Positions 24,601 to 35,800 of a stretch of 64,000 nt of DNA are shown here, piece after piece (within the stretch, counting starts at the first letter, position 1; every line of letters starts with the position of its first letter). The notes beneath the pieces were generated by a model that did not search any database, was not told where the DNA came from, and saw only the letters and a program-made list of their open reading frames with translations. The stretch is from Chlorops oryzae (Eukaryota > Arthropoda > Insecta > Diptera > Chloropidae): the NCBI GenBank assembly GCA_020466095.1, contig CM035807.1, positions 10,991,507-11,055,506 of the forward strand, in the 5' to 3' direction. The translations under genes were made by a program, and so were the position numbers.

Positions 24601-27600
24601 TTGACATGATTCAGGCTTATGTGGACATTGTAAAGTATTGGGGCTGGAAGACGTTCACCATTATCTACGAGAACAATGATGGCATTGTGCGTTTGCAGGA
24701 ACTACTCAAGGCTCACGGCACTTCACCGTATCCTATAACAGTACGTCAGCTTAGTGGCTCGGGAGATTACAGGTAAGTCAGGGATTTTAGATTAAAAAAA
24801 AAAAAAAAAAGAAATGGAAAGTCAAATGCAGAAGGCCATTTGAATATGCATTTTTTTTTTTGGTTTTCTCTTTCCATTAAGGGAAGTACTAAGATTAAAC
24901 CCTTTCATATTGACCCATCCCTCCCCAGCAGTTATTTGTAACCGATGGTAATGCAAAAAGTAATTCAAAAGGCGTACTGTTTATACCTATTTGCATTACC
25001 AGTTGTACGAAAAGTAATGGAAATATACTTGATTTTGTAATGCATTACTATATGCATTCTCAAGTAATGCTATAGAAGTATGTAACGCTTTGCTTTGAGA
25101 GTGAACATATTAGGCAAGACATTACCTTTTCGATTACCTCTCCATGCAAATTTGTTCAATTTACTTTGCATTCCTATTTCATCGATAAAAAAAAATGCAT
25201 TACTTTGGTAATGCACTTCCTAAATAACTGCTGGGTCTTGTGTCTATTTCTCTCACATTCTCACACTCTCACTCACCCCCTTTGTTGACCTTTTCCCTTT
25301 GTCGTCAGACCGCTTTTGAAACAAATTAAGAACTCAGCTGAGGCACACATCGTCCTTGATTGCTCGACGGAAAAGATCTATGATGTGTTCAAGCAAGCGC
25401 AACAAATTGGAATGCTGAGTGATTATCACAGTTATCTGGTGACGTCACTCGACCTTCATACACTCAATTTGGATGAATTTCGTTACGCTGGCACAAATAT
25501 AACTGGATTTCGAATAATCAATGAAAAAATGGTCACCGACGTTGTGCGTCAATGGAGTATCGAGGATAAAGGCGTACTTCGTTCAGCGAATTTATCAACG
25601 ATCAGAGCCGAAACGGCTCTGATGTACGATGCTGTGCATTTATTTTCGAAAGCCTTACACGACTTGGATACGTCACAACAGATCGATATACATCCGATTA
25701 GCTGTGATGGTCAGAATACATGGCAACATGGCTTCAGTTTGATTAATTATATGAAAATCGTTGAGATGAAGGGACTAACGAATGTGATCAAATTCGATCA
25801 TCAAGGCTTTCGTACGGATTTTGTACTGGATATTGTAGAGCTGGGTCCAATCGGTATACGACGTATTGGGACTTGGAATTCAACTGCTCCGGAGGGTATA
25901 AATTTCACGCGTACTTTTAGTCAGAAGCAACAGGAAATCGAAGCGAATTTGAAGAACAAAACATTAGTTGTGACAACAATACTGGTGAGTGAATGGACGA
26001 CAGAAGACTTTGGGTCCAAAGAGAACCCAGCGGAAAATGTCCAGCTGACATCATCGATGAAGTCAGGGTGACTTTGGATCCCCGTATGCATGACAATTCA
26101 TATGAGACTTTGTATGACATTTTTACAGGAGTTGTGGACAGTGAATTCACCGGTGACATTGTCATGCTAGGGGATGCGATGGCGAAAAAATGCCAATTTA
26201 TAGAAACTAGTTTGATAACTTCTCTTTTTTGTCCTCTCTTTGGATATTTCGCAATTTTTAAAAATCTATTTTTAACAATTTTTGTTCGCCTCAGCCAGGG
26301 ATCGAACCCGCGATCTTCGGATTATGAGTCCAGCACTCATCATCTACGCCACTTCAAGCTAACATTCAACTGACGCTAAAACCTTATTTAAATTTCAATA
26401 GCCAATGAGATTCAAGCACGTGAACAGCATCCCTCCACGATGACATTTCCTCCAAGATGTCATGCATGACAATGTCACCTGTATGTCATCGATGACATCA
26501 CTGATGACATTGTCATGAAGGAGATAATTTTCCGCTGGCAAATTAAAATACACACATACATACATACATAATAAATGAGAATTTCATAATAAATTGAATT
26601 TTTTTCAACAGAGTAATCCGTATTGCATGAGAAAGGAATCGACAATACCGCTCACAGGCAACGATCAGTTCGAAGGATACGCTGTCGATTTGACCCACGA
26701 GATTTCGAAGGCATTGGGTTTCAATTATAAAATTCAATTGGTTCCGGATGGCAACTATGGTGGATTCAATAAACAAACCGGGTAAATCGAAAATTATTTT
26801 AGCTTCACGTTAACCGAGGACTCAAATAAAATTCGATTTCAAGCGTTTGGAATGGCATGATCCGGGAACTGCTCGAGCAGCGTGCTGATTTGGCAATAGC
26901 CGATCTGACAATAACATTCGAAAGAGAACAGGCCGTCGATTTTACGATGCCGTTTATGAATCTTGGTGTTTCGGTTCTATATCGTAAGCCTGTCAAGCAG
27001 CCACCCAATTTATTCTCCTTCCTATCGCCATTATCGTTGGATGTATGGATCTATATGGCGACGGCATATTTGGGTGTTTCCGTTTTACTATTCATACTGG
27101 CAAAGTAGGGCAGAAAAGTAACCTGATTTAAATGTTTCCATTATTTATTTTTTTTTTTTTTTTTCTTTACTGATCTTATATAGATTCACACCATACGAAT
27201 GGCCTGCATACACAGATGCACATGGTGAGAAAGTGGAGAATCAATTTACACTTATGAATTGCATGTGGTTTGCGATCGGATCCTTAATGCAACAAGGTTG
27301 TGATTTCCTACCAAAGTAAGAAATTCATTGCAAATTTATTGCGAAAACAATTTACTAGCTTTATTCTCCATATTTTAGAGCACTCTCGACACGAATGGTC
27401 GCCGGAATGTGGTGGTTCTTTACACTCATAATGATTTCCTCGTACACAGCTAATTTGGCTGCATTCTTAACTGTGGAACGGATGGATTCGCCGATTGAAA
27501 GCGCTGAAGATTTGGCCAAACAGACGCGTATAAAATATGGAGCCCTTAAAGGTGGAAGCACAGCTGCTTTTTTCAGAGTAATAAGAAGAAAATCAGTTTA

Positions 27601-28857
27601 AGGATCTAACGAGAGACCTTAAAATTATTGTATTTCTAGGATTCTAAAATATCTACCTACCAACGAATGTGGTCGTTTATGGAATCAGCACGGCCATCGG
27701 TATTCACTTCGAGTAATGGCGAAGGCGTCGAACGTGTAGCTAAAGGAAAAGGTATGACCATGTACTAAATAATATCACAGTGTACCTAGTCTCACTTAAG
27801 CGGACACCTACGAGGTCGAAAAATGTGTCCGCTTAACAGTAGATATATATTTGCTTAAGAGGCAACTTTTTTAGAAGCAGGAATACTAGGGCATTCCCAA
27901 AGAATGTCCGTTAAAGAGGACTATCCGCAAGGAGAGAGTACTTTGTACGTAATCGCACAATTTCCAAACAAATCTGCTTGGTGCTTCAAGATCACGCACA
28001 ATGCTTAAAATTAGAATTGGAATATCATTTCGCTTTCATTTTCTGTAATTAAAACCTTTTCGTTTAGGTTCCTACGCCTTTTTGATGGAATCAACTTCGA
28101 TTGAGTACGTGACGGAACGCAACTGCGAATTAACCCAAGTGGGGAATGCTAGACACCAAAGGATATGGGATCGCAACGCCACCGAGTGAGTTTAAAAATA
28201 ATAAAATCGAGAATATATAACATTATATTTATTTACAGTTGTTCCATATCAATCTCAAATGAGTATGATCAATTTCATCGTATATACGTCTCATTGAATT
28301 ATATAAAATTAGGCACTAAGGGCCGGCCACATTGACGTCCGTAAATTTTGCAATCAGTCTTTTGATATTGTAAAGAATGTATTTTAAACTCTACAATTTA
28401 ATAAGACTCGTTTATTCGATACTACCATCATGAGCCATTTAATTTAATTGGAGGAAGTGATATGTAAATTGACATATTTTTTTTATCATTTGAAAAACTT
28501 TGATAATTAGGCAATGAAATAATTGGAGATTGAAAAAAAGTTTCACAATCAGATGCAAAATAAGTTGGAAAATAATGTTCATTTTCGTTAAACTTTTTTT
28601 ACTCCCCAGAAAACCCGTTTCAAGTAATCAAATCTTATAGTTCAATTTTAGGCCAAAGCATGAGAAATTTTGAAAAAAAATTTTTGGGCCTAAAATTGGG
28701 GCTCAAAAAAAAAAATGAATTCTGAATGGGCCAGGGTGTATTTGTGGTCTTAATGGGCGGCATGGGCGTTGCATGCGTTATTGCTGTCTGTGAATTCGTC
28801 TGGAAATCGCGGAAGGTCGCTGTCGAGGAGCGTTTGAGTGCAATATTGCATGAATGA
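18507..28857 (+). CDS. KaiR1D: KaiR1D-like kainate-type ionotropic glutamate receptor (spliced; 3' part damaged)
   Basis: Glutamate-gated cation channel subunit of the plasma membrane; the Drosophila protein acts presynaptically as an autoreceptor. Exons read: 18507-18600, 19111-19266, 24148-24242, 24349-24438, 24615-24772, 25309-25984, 26612-26781, 26844-27104, 27184-27315, 27379-27577, 27640-27751, 28068-28185, 28735-28857; all visible borders are GT/AG with matching phases up to exon 11. Residues 1-25 form a signal peptide, ~30-400 the amino-terminal domain, ~424-535 S1, then M1 ([20 protein letters not shown]), a Q-type pore loop (MQQGCDFLP), M3 with [12 protein letters not shown]2, and M4 in the last exon. 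Glutamate contacts are visible as the Arg in LTITFEREQ, Ser-Thr in GGSTAAFFR and Glu in FLMESTS. Exon 12 has a frame slip near 28139-28145, and an exon for about 50 S2-end residues is missing before M4. Identity rests on remembered similarity to Drosophila KaiR1D. Confidence 0.93.
20244..20463. mobile_element. hAT-like MITE in KaiR1D intron 2, ~42-bp TIRs
   Basis: CAGTGGTCGGCAAGGCATAG (20244) continues through AACAATTGTTTAAAATGGCGGC. It is matched inverted from 20422 to 20463, with the end reading CTATGCCTTGTCGATCACTG. The CAGTGRTCGRCAAGGC terminus is typical of hAT elements. The flanking 8-mers are not clearly duplicated, so the insertion is probably old. Confidence 0.65.
22286..23175. mobile_element. 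Dispersed fly repeat with TACCCGACACA inverted ends, KaiR1D intron 2
   Basis: It begins near AACAAGTAAGGGTGTTATAG and carries ATACCCGACACA near 22334, matched inverted by TGTGTCGGGTAT near 23159-23170. A ~290-bp internal block is duplicated (CAGACCCTAGTACTGGAG at about 22574 and 22851). A GACAGACGGACGGACATG tract lies at 22995-23042. A related copy lies at 63335-63850. No coding frame was recognised. Confidence 0.6.
24148..25984 (+). CDS. KaiR1D: KaiR1D exons 3-6: amino-terminal (LIVBP-like) domain
   Basis: Exons 24148-24242, 24349-24438, 24615-24772 and 25309-25984 join in phase to give the rest of the periplasmic-binding-like domain. Landmarks are the [17 protein letters not shown] segment, the [19 protein letters not shown] segment and a 226-codon exon ending TLVVTTIL just before S1. 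This domain guides subunit assembly in iGluRs. The intron between exons 5 and 6 (24773-25308) carries a 312-bp inverted-repeat element, described separately. Confidence 0.92.
24924..25235. mobile_element. 312-bp MITE in KaiR1D intron 5
   Basis: CCCAGCAGTTATTT at 24924-24937 is perfectly inverted at 25222-25235. The interior is dense in TAATGCATTAC and AAGTAATGC words, including GTAATGCATTAC near 25037. No target duplication is obvious. It lies wholly within the intron between the exons ending at 24772 and starting at 25309. Confidence 0.65.
26027..26538. mobile_element. 512-bp TIR element in KaiR1D intron 6 carrying a tRNA-like segment
   Basis: CCAGCGGAAAAT (26027-26038) is perfectly inverted at 26527-26538. 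The right part holds perfect palindromes TGTCATGCATGACA (26458-26471) and ATGTCATCGATGACAT (26483-26498). Related GATGACATT words sit at the left end. A minus-strand tRNA-like sequence lies inside. The element starts only 42 bases past the exon 6 donor. Confidence 0.65.
26288..26359 (-). pseudogene. tRNA-like segment (CAT anticodon loop) inside TIR element
   Basis: Read on the minus strand it has an A box (TGGCGTAGATG), an anticodon-type loop CTCATAA in a GGA/TCC stem, and a perfect B box GGTTCGATCCC. The T stem pairs at four of five positions, but the 7-bp acceptor stem does not pair (about four of seven, with wobbles). I therefore call it a tRNA-derived relic or SINE head, not a working tRNA gene. 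It may retain pol III promoter activity. Confidence 0.55.
26612..28185 (+). CDS. KaiR1D: KaiR1D exons 7-12: ligand-binding core, M1, pore, M3, first part of S2
   Basis: Seven-to-twelve exon block: 26612-26781 (S1 start, [10 protein letters not shown]), 26844-27104 (S1 end and M1), 27184-27315 (pre-pore and pore, Gln at the Q/R site), 27379-27577 (M3 with [10 protein letters not shown]2 start), 27640-27751 and 28068-28185. Exon 12 reads [19 protein letters not shown] in phase 1, then past CAA-GTG near 28139 the expected [13 protein letters not shown] is found in another frame. Length arithmetic (1+118 nt, required end phase 1) shows two bases missing or one extra. The donor GTGAGT starts at 28186. 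Confidence 0.9.
27781..27840. repeat. Hairpin-forming pogo-like fragment in KaiR1D intron 11
   Basis: TTAAGCGGACAC (27796-27807) pairs with GTGTCCGCTTAA (27825-27836) across 17 bases. The surrounding words resemble the ends of pogo/Tigger-type elements; only a fragment is seen. Confidence 0.5.
28186..28734. other. KaiR1D terminal intron lacking the expected S2-end exon
   Basis: Between the exon 12 donor and the M4 acceptor there are about 550 AT-rich bases. I searched both strands by eye for Trp-Trp-Lys, SPYRTAI-like or polybasic linker coding and found none. A 12-bp inverted pair, CAATTTTAGGCC and GGCCTAAAATTG, frames 28643-28699. Confidence 0.7.
28735..28857 (+). CDS. KaiR1D: KaiR1D terminal exon: M4 helix and cytoplasmic tail
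   Basis: After an acceptor CAG (28732-28734) the frame reads [20 protein letters not shown] followed by [20 protein letters not shown] and TGA at 28855. This matches the fourth membrane helix and basic tail of the family. No exon between 28186 and 28734 supplies the SPYRTAI...WWK-type end of S2 that must precede it. A +1 frame beginning within the tail stays open to 29020 (KPWTMFGSEANLHH...), so the true C-terminus may continue in that frame if another indel is present; this is uncertain. Confidence 0.8.
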   Translation, partial: GVFVVLMGGMGVACVIAVCEFVWKSRKVAVEERLSAILHE

Positions 28858-30123
28858 GAAAAGAGATAATAAGCCGTGGACGATGTTTGGGTCTGAAGCC
28901 AATCTGCACCATGGCACCACAAACTTTCAGTCGGTAATTGTAGAATCAAATCGAATAGCGGAAAATGCAGGAAAAATCAAATCAACTAACCACACAAAAT
29001 CGAGCGAACAGTCAAAATGAATTGAACACAGCCAGATAGATACATAGATAGATACAACATAGAAAGAGAGAAACCATGGTCAGGACAGAAACACAAACAT
29101 ACATACATACGTGCATACATATATTTATAAATCTGCGCAATTATCTACCTATTTACTTGTATGTATTTGCATATTGTCTGCTTGCGCATTGAAGTATGCT
29201 ACATGTTTTTGTGCAACAAAACCTAACTATACACTATACGACGATTATGAAAATGGATCTCGGTACAGATAATCAAATCAAATCAAATTCAATTCCTTCA
29301 TAAGCGATCATTATAATTGCATTTAAATCAAATACTAAAAAAAAAAAATAAAATAAATTTAAGTAGAAAACGATATTTAGGTAACTTTAAGCACCAGTTA
29401 TGTTCATCAACGTTTAGCAAAAACCAAAAAACAAAAAAAACTAAAACGGATTTAAAAACTAAATAAAAAATACAACACGAATTCTCAATTTTCTGTACGT
29501 TCAGCTGAAATGAAGAGAAGCATTTCGACCAACCTACATTCTTACGTATAAAGATAAACAGCGCTCTGCCATCAAAGTACACAACAAAAGTTATATAACG
29601 ATACTCCATCGACTGAAGAAATTTTCTAAGCCGAAGAGAAAACTTCTGCCTTCAAACCATCATGAGGTTTCAGTTACAACCTTCGAACGTCTCTTGGCTG
29701 ACGTACAAGAAGATTATTATAAGATCAGCCAAAAAGTGAATATACATACTTATTTGTATTACAGTAAGAAAAACAATTAGAAAATTAAATGTAATTTTAA
29801 AAGAAATCAAATAAAATAAAGTAAAATTAAAATAAACATTTGGTTTGAAAAACGAAGAGGCGCTTAAAATAGACTAGTTCATTGAACAAAACATTACAAA
29901 ACAATAAGTTTGATCACACAATTGGGTTCAAACAATAAGTATCGACAATAAGTTAGCCGCGTATCGGTGCACAGTGGTTTAATATCCAGTTTTTGAGGAA
30001 TAAAATAGAAGGAGTTGTTGTAGAGCAATAAATATTCGCACATGTATTTCTCTTGGTAATATTAATAAAATATGAAAGTTTCATCACAATCGGCCACGCC
30101 CACCACCCACCTCCCATACACCA

Positions 30124-30863
30124 TGTAGGAGTGTAGGTCTAACTCTTCTTCTTCCCAATCCCTGCAATGTGTTAGAGCTACGCTGCACATAGGCATATAG
30201 CATGAGGAAAAGAGAAGCATGCTATGGCAGCGAAATCTTTAGCTCTGCTGTGGTGAAATGCATTGCCACTTTTATTTTTAATTTTGGGAGATTTTCGAGT
30301 TCATTACATGTAAAAATCTACCAAACTCATAAAATGATATGAAAAACTTTAAAAACATAAAACTAATCAAGGAAACTCAATATCAAGGAGAAATATGAAT
30401 TGTCTTTTTAGTCTTACCCCGTCCAGATAACTTTTTTATCACGCTATTTCAGCAAATATACTAAATTCTACGTACAATCAAATTCGTAGCCGTAGTCAAA
30501 AATGTATGTCAATTTATTACAAAATGAAAACATTCGTGCACAGTAAGCAAAAACATATCGTAATACATTTAATTAAGTTTCAATTATGAAGTTTTCAAGC
30601 AATATAAAAAACCGAGCCGACGCCGTGTTTCTTTGATAATTTTCTTGCATCATAGTGTCACTTTGTGTCTACCCATATTGTTGTTGGTAGCTTTCTGGTG
30701 AATTTCTCGAAAGAGTTAAATTTCCTATTCTTGCTTAAGGTTTCTGTTGGTAGCTTTTTGGTGAATTTCTCGAAAGAGTTGAATTTCCTATTCCTGCCTG
30801 ATGGTGAATTTCTTATTAGCGGCAGAGGCTTTCGACGTCGAGAGTTAGACCTACACTCCTACA
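30124..30863. repeat. Inverted pair of a 25-bp word, 740 bp apart
   Basis: GTAGGAGTGTAGGTCTAACT near 30127 is found perfectly inverted as AGTTAGACCTACACTCCTAC near 30841. The similarity stops soon on both sides, so this may be part of a decayed foldback element or two separate insertions. Confidence 0.6.
30682..30807. repeat. 63-bp tandem duplication
   Basis: TGTTGGTAGCTTTCTGGTGA begins at 30682 and recurs with few changes at 30745; both copies continue through TTTCTCGAAAGAGTT and TTTCCTATTC. Confidence 0.85.
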
Positions 30864-32838
30864 TGCCATACACCACAAAAAGGTTTTTTTTTATATAAGA
30901 CTTTCATTTTTTGTCGGAACTCCTTAAAATTTTGGCCGAACCTAAAAAATAACACTATAAACCCTTGCTGAGAATTTCATCGAAATCAAAAAATGTTAAT
31001 TTTAAATTTAGTTCTTATATTTCTCAATCCAAATTTTGAATATATCGGCATTTTTTAGCCTTTCTCCTATGAAATAAAGTGAAATTCTAGCAGCGGACTT
31101 GAACGGGAACATTTCATTCATATAAAAGCACACAAAATACCCTTTCAGAAAATATATATGTATATATATCGTGGAACCCCCTGGAACCTCGTGAAATCAG
31201 CTCCACTGAACACAAAAATTATTAACAAATTCGTGTATAAAAGACAACATATTTAAACAACGCAATACCACAGCTGTGACAACTATTTGCACAAACTAAA
31301 ACAATATTTCAAATCTCCATACCTTCATTGATATTTTCCATATTTAATACGAACAACTTTTACGTTTGTTCTCTTTCAACGGCTTTTTAAACTTTAAGTA
31401 TTCTTTTACTGCATCAAACTTCAACAAACAGAGAATTCAAAACAAGGGTTTTATCAGCTGTTCGCCTAAAACCTGGTTTCCACCGGGAAACTTTTTATTC
31501 AATTTTAACCTAATGGAACTTTTGGTAATCAAATGGCATTTTCGGTTTTGCGATATGAAAAGGTTGAAATTTTGATTAAATTCCTCGAAAACTGGATTTT
31601 AAACCACTGTGTGGTGACCAGGGGCCTTACACTTGTATTGCGATGCGACAGCTTATTTCGCAATTGTAACGGTTTTTTATAGTTTTTTGATTCGTAAAAA
31701 TGAGCTGAATGGTTGTGAAATGCATTTCCAACATACCAACTAAACTGTAAAAGGGAAATAAGTCTAAACAACCGTTCCAATGGCGACTCGAAATAAACTA
31801 TCGCATCGCAATACAAGAGTGAGGCCCCAGATATACTGGACATTTAATACAACCTTCATTGTTGCAGCGCAAACAAGGCGAATTCATCGCAATGTGCAAG
31901 GATGGGAAGATCTGTTGCCTTCAAGAAATAAGTATATATGTATATTAGAGTGTCCCAAGATATAAGGGAGGATTACATTTGCTCAAAAATCGAAACGCAT
32001 ACCCTCCATTTTTTTCTAAATGGTCCTATAAGCTTAAATATTAAATATTATAGGGATTGGATTACGATAACCCGAGTTTGGCATGAAGTCTCTTCAAATT
32101 GATTCTCCCAAAAGTATGCATCGAAAAATTTCGATATTAAAAATCGTGCGACTTTAAAATATTGCCACATAACCAAGATATCAATTAAATTTTACAGGAA
32201 AATACTTAAAACTTATAGGAAATTTTAGACTTAAATATTGACATGCATTATTGACCTTGAGGTTACAATTCATATCAAAATTCAACGCTTAAGATTTGTT
32301 AATGTTCAAATATCTCTATAATTTTTCACAGTCATTTTAATGGCTTCAAATGTTATTAAAACCCGTTTTAATAAGACCCTTCAATCGATATAATTTCTCG
32401 ACTCATCGTCAAATTTCGGAATTTCAATTAAAAAATCAATCAATTTTCAGATTGAACCCAATAATTGAAACACCTGCAACCGATTTCCGTTGACCACAAA
32501 CTATTTTACGAGTATCAATACCAACGTTGGCGCCGCCGGCAGGAAGAAGAGCCTTCGACCGCAAAGTGTCAATCAAAACGTAGACGTTAACCGTGTTGCG
32601 CCAGACTTTCGCTTTTTTTTCTATATTTGATTTTATTTTTTTTATTTTTTTTATTTATTTATTTTTTTTTTTTTTCTTCAAAGGCTTAGGGTCATGTTTT
32701 ATAAATATTTTATGGAGCTCATTGGTGCGGAAAGCGTGCCAATAAAAATTTCTAGTCGTAAATCGTTTTTCATTTTTCGATCAAAATAAATCGCACAATG
32801 ATTTTTCTTCACAGTCGAGTGTGAACATTTCGAGGGCA

Positions 32839-35800
32839 ATGAAGTATCCAGCGGCAAATTGGCTAACGGTTTGTGCACTTTTTCATTTTAGTGTTGTCAA
32901 TGGAAATGATTTCTCATCATTTCTAACTGCGAATGCATCTATTGGTGAGTTGGAAATTTCGATTTTGTATAGAACGAAACGGCAAAGACTGAAACCTTAA
33001 AATCCTGTCGTATAGCGGTCGTTGTGGACCACGAGTATACGAAAGCACGAGGGGAGGATATTCTGGGGAGCTTTCAAAAAATATTAAGCGATACGATACG
33101 CGAGAATTTGAAAAACGGTGGCATCAATGTGAGATATTTCACATGGAATGCCGTACGTTTAAAGAAAGGTGAGCTCTGGGATAGTAAAAGGTGTTATAAT
33201 ATATATGTATATACGGAAAAATTGGTCCATAAAGATTTTCTAGCTGCTTTGACGGTAACGGATTGCGAAAATACTTGGAAATTCTATGAAGCTACTAAAT
33301 TGACTTCCATACTTTTGATAGCCATAACCGACGGAGACTGTCCACGTCTGCCTTTACAGCGTGCGCTAATGTAAATTTTGTTTTAAATGTCAATTAGAAT
33401 AATTTCGAAATGATTGGTCTTTAAATGAAAGCGTTGAAAAAAGATTAATATTATAACAAAATTTTAATGATTTTAGCTGCCTAACGGATAGAACCATACT
33501 TATTTTAAGCACTAATACAATTTGTAGCATACTGTGAATTTCATTTCCTAGCACTTGAAGCATCGTGACATTTAACTTTGGATTTCATGTTTACAAAGTT
33601 TATGATAGTAAAATTTATTTGAATTTTACTACTTTATGTAAAGTTGAAATTTATTGCTAAGTAGTTCACTATTTTTAGTGATTATAAATACACGTTGTAA
33701 CATACCGTAAAGATATCCGGTATAAATTTATCCGTGCCGAATACCAGATTAAACATTTCCTGTATTGTAATTTTACTATGAATTCAGATTTAGAAATGGA
33801 GCGAGTGGAGGAAATCCGATGCAGTTTCGTTAAAATATTTCATAGAAAATTTCCATTTTCAGAAGAAATTTCCATTTACAAAGTCTTTTTGGGAAGCTGC
33901 ATGAGGAAGACTAGAATAATTTTAAGTAAAAAAAATTATACTGCCAAACATCGCATCTGACTTAACCCGCATCCATCGATTGCATCAGTTTCATTTATTC
34001 TTCCTTACTTAAAAAGAAAGAATACGCAAAAATTATTCTATTTTTTTATCTGCATCAATTGAATGCATAACGTACATTTTGTTCAAAAAATTGATCGCTG
34101 GATGCGGGTTAAAAAGTGTGCTGTGTCAAAAAATAAGATTCGAAATTTTTTCTACCAAACGCCAACGCTCAGGATCATTGCAACGCTGCACAGTGGAGCC
34201 GCCTCATATTTTCATTATTATTATTTTTTTTTTAAGGAGTAATCGTAGAACATTGAATTTTGGCACAGACCATAATTTTGACCAAATTAAGAAAATTTCA
34301 AAATTTGGTAAGAATCGGACCATTGCCACGTCCACCTCCCATACACCTGAAATTTCCAAATCTTGCAATTTTTATCTGATTTTAAAGAAAATTTGGTTCC
34401 AGACACTAAACCAAAAAAAAATTTTCATTGACAAAAATCGGATCACTGTCACGCCCATTTTTCTTGCAACAAAAATTTTCAAATTCAGTGTCATTTTCTT
34501 TGATTGAAGTGCTACGCCCACTTTCTATGAGATTTTAAATGTTTTAGTTAAACACTGTTTGCCTCAGAAAAGCGTGGACGTATAATAAGGTACATATTAA
34601 AACCTGTAAAAGCTCGAAGCAAACCATATTAATTTGTTAGAATTCTGTTGCGAACTTTCAACATGGCAATCAATAAAATTTTATCAATTACATGCCACGC
34701 CCACCTAGTAGACTGGAGTATAAAAAAAAAAGCAACTCCTCCAAAAAAGTTCTTATTACAGAAACACAAATAATTCAAACGAAAAAATTTTTTCCATTAT
34801 CATTTCTTGCACCACGCGATGTAATTCTTATTCATTGTTATTTCGCTTTCTACGAATGGAAGTTATATATGGATGAGAACTTGCGAGTAGTCGATGAAAA
34901 ATATGAGAGTTTGTTGATAATCCAAAATAATCCTAAAAGTATGCCGTACTTTTTTTAAAGATTTTTTTTTACAACTTTTCGACATTCAAAGAAAAATAAT
35001 TTAGTCCTGGCTCAAAACCAGCAAAAATTTTTCGCATTAATCCGAAAAAGATATTCCAGTCTTTCATTTTTATATAGTGAATATATACAGAATATCGAAT
35101 ATAGTGAATAGAGTGCAAGCCGCAGCACAGAAACTTTTTGTCCATCAAAACTAAAAGTCGTCAACCTTAGAGCATAATTTTCTTTTGCTCATGTCCTTCG
35201 AAATGCTTGATCGATTTCATTCAAAGATGTACTATATTTTCATAATAAGCCCCCAAAATAGTAACTCAAAAAAAAAGTTTTTTGGAAAATACATCGCTCA
35301 ATTGACCAAATGTTTTTTTCCAATTACAATTGAAAACATTTCTTCTGACTTCCGTTTCCGGTTGCATTCGATATATAAATAAATTATATATAATATAAAA
35401 TATATAAATAAATTATAAATTAGAAGAAGAAAATCCGGTAGCCAGATATCCGGCTGGCTGCGTGGCCCAATAGCAGGATATCCGGCATCAGGACGGATAC
35501 ACTATCCGTTGCAACACTAATCATAATTTCATCATTCCCGTTGGTCACTTTAACCAAAAAATTTACAATATGATTGAAGTACTTACCATGCTCTCTCTCT
35601 TTTGGAACTATTCAAGGTTCCACTTGTCGGTCATGGTGAAGAGTTTCCACAAATGACACTTGATGCAAAAATGCAGAAAGTTCTCAAATGGAAAACTTCA
35701 ATTGTGCTCATGGATGAAACGCTCTGTAAGTTTATTCTATTAAAAAAAATTTGTAAGAAAAAACAAAAAAAAAATATATTAAACACTCTCACCTGTTTTT

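Larger units (their letters stand above)
28858..32838. other. Intergenic region between KaiR1D and Ir93a
   Basis: No gene was recognised. AATAAA-type signals suitable for KaiR1D occur near 29345 and from 29809 on. Notable pieces are a 63-bp tandem duplication at 30682-30807 and an inverted 25-bp pair at 30124 and 30839. A poly(T)-rich stretch at 32610-32680 lies upstream of the Ir93a start. Confidence 0.7.

Noticed and set aside
26288..26359. Functional tRNA-Met gene (minus)
   Set aside because: Boxes and anticodon loop are present but the acceptor stem does not pair and the 3' end is wrong; kept only as a relic.
25993..26373. Open frame past the KaiR1D exon 6 donor
   Set aside because: Lies in the TIR element of intron 6; the exon joins cleanly to 26612.
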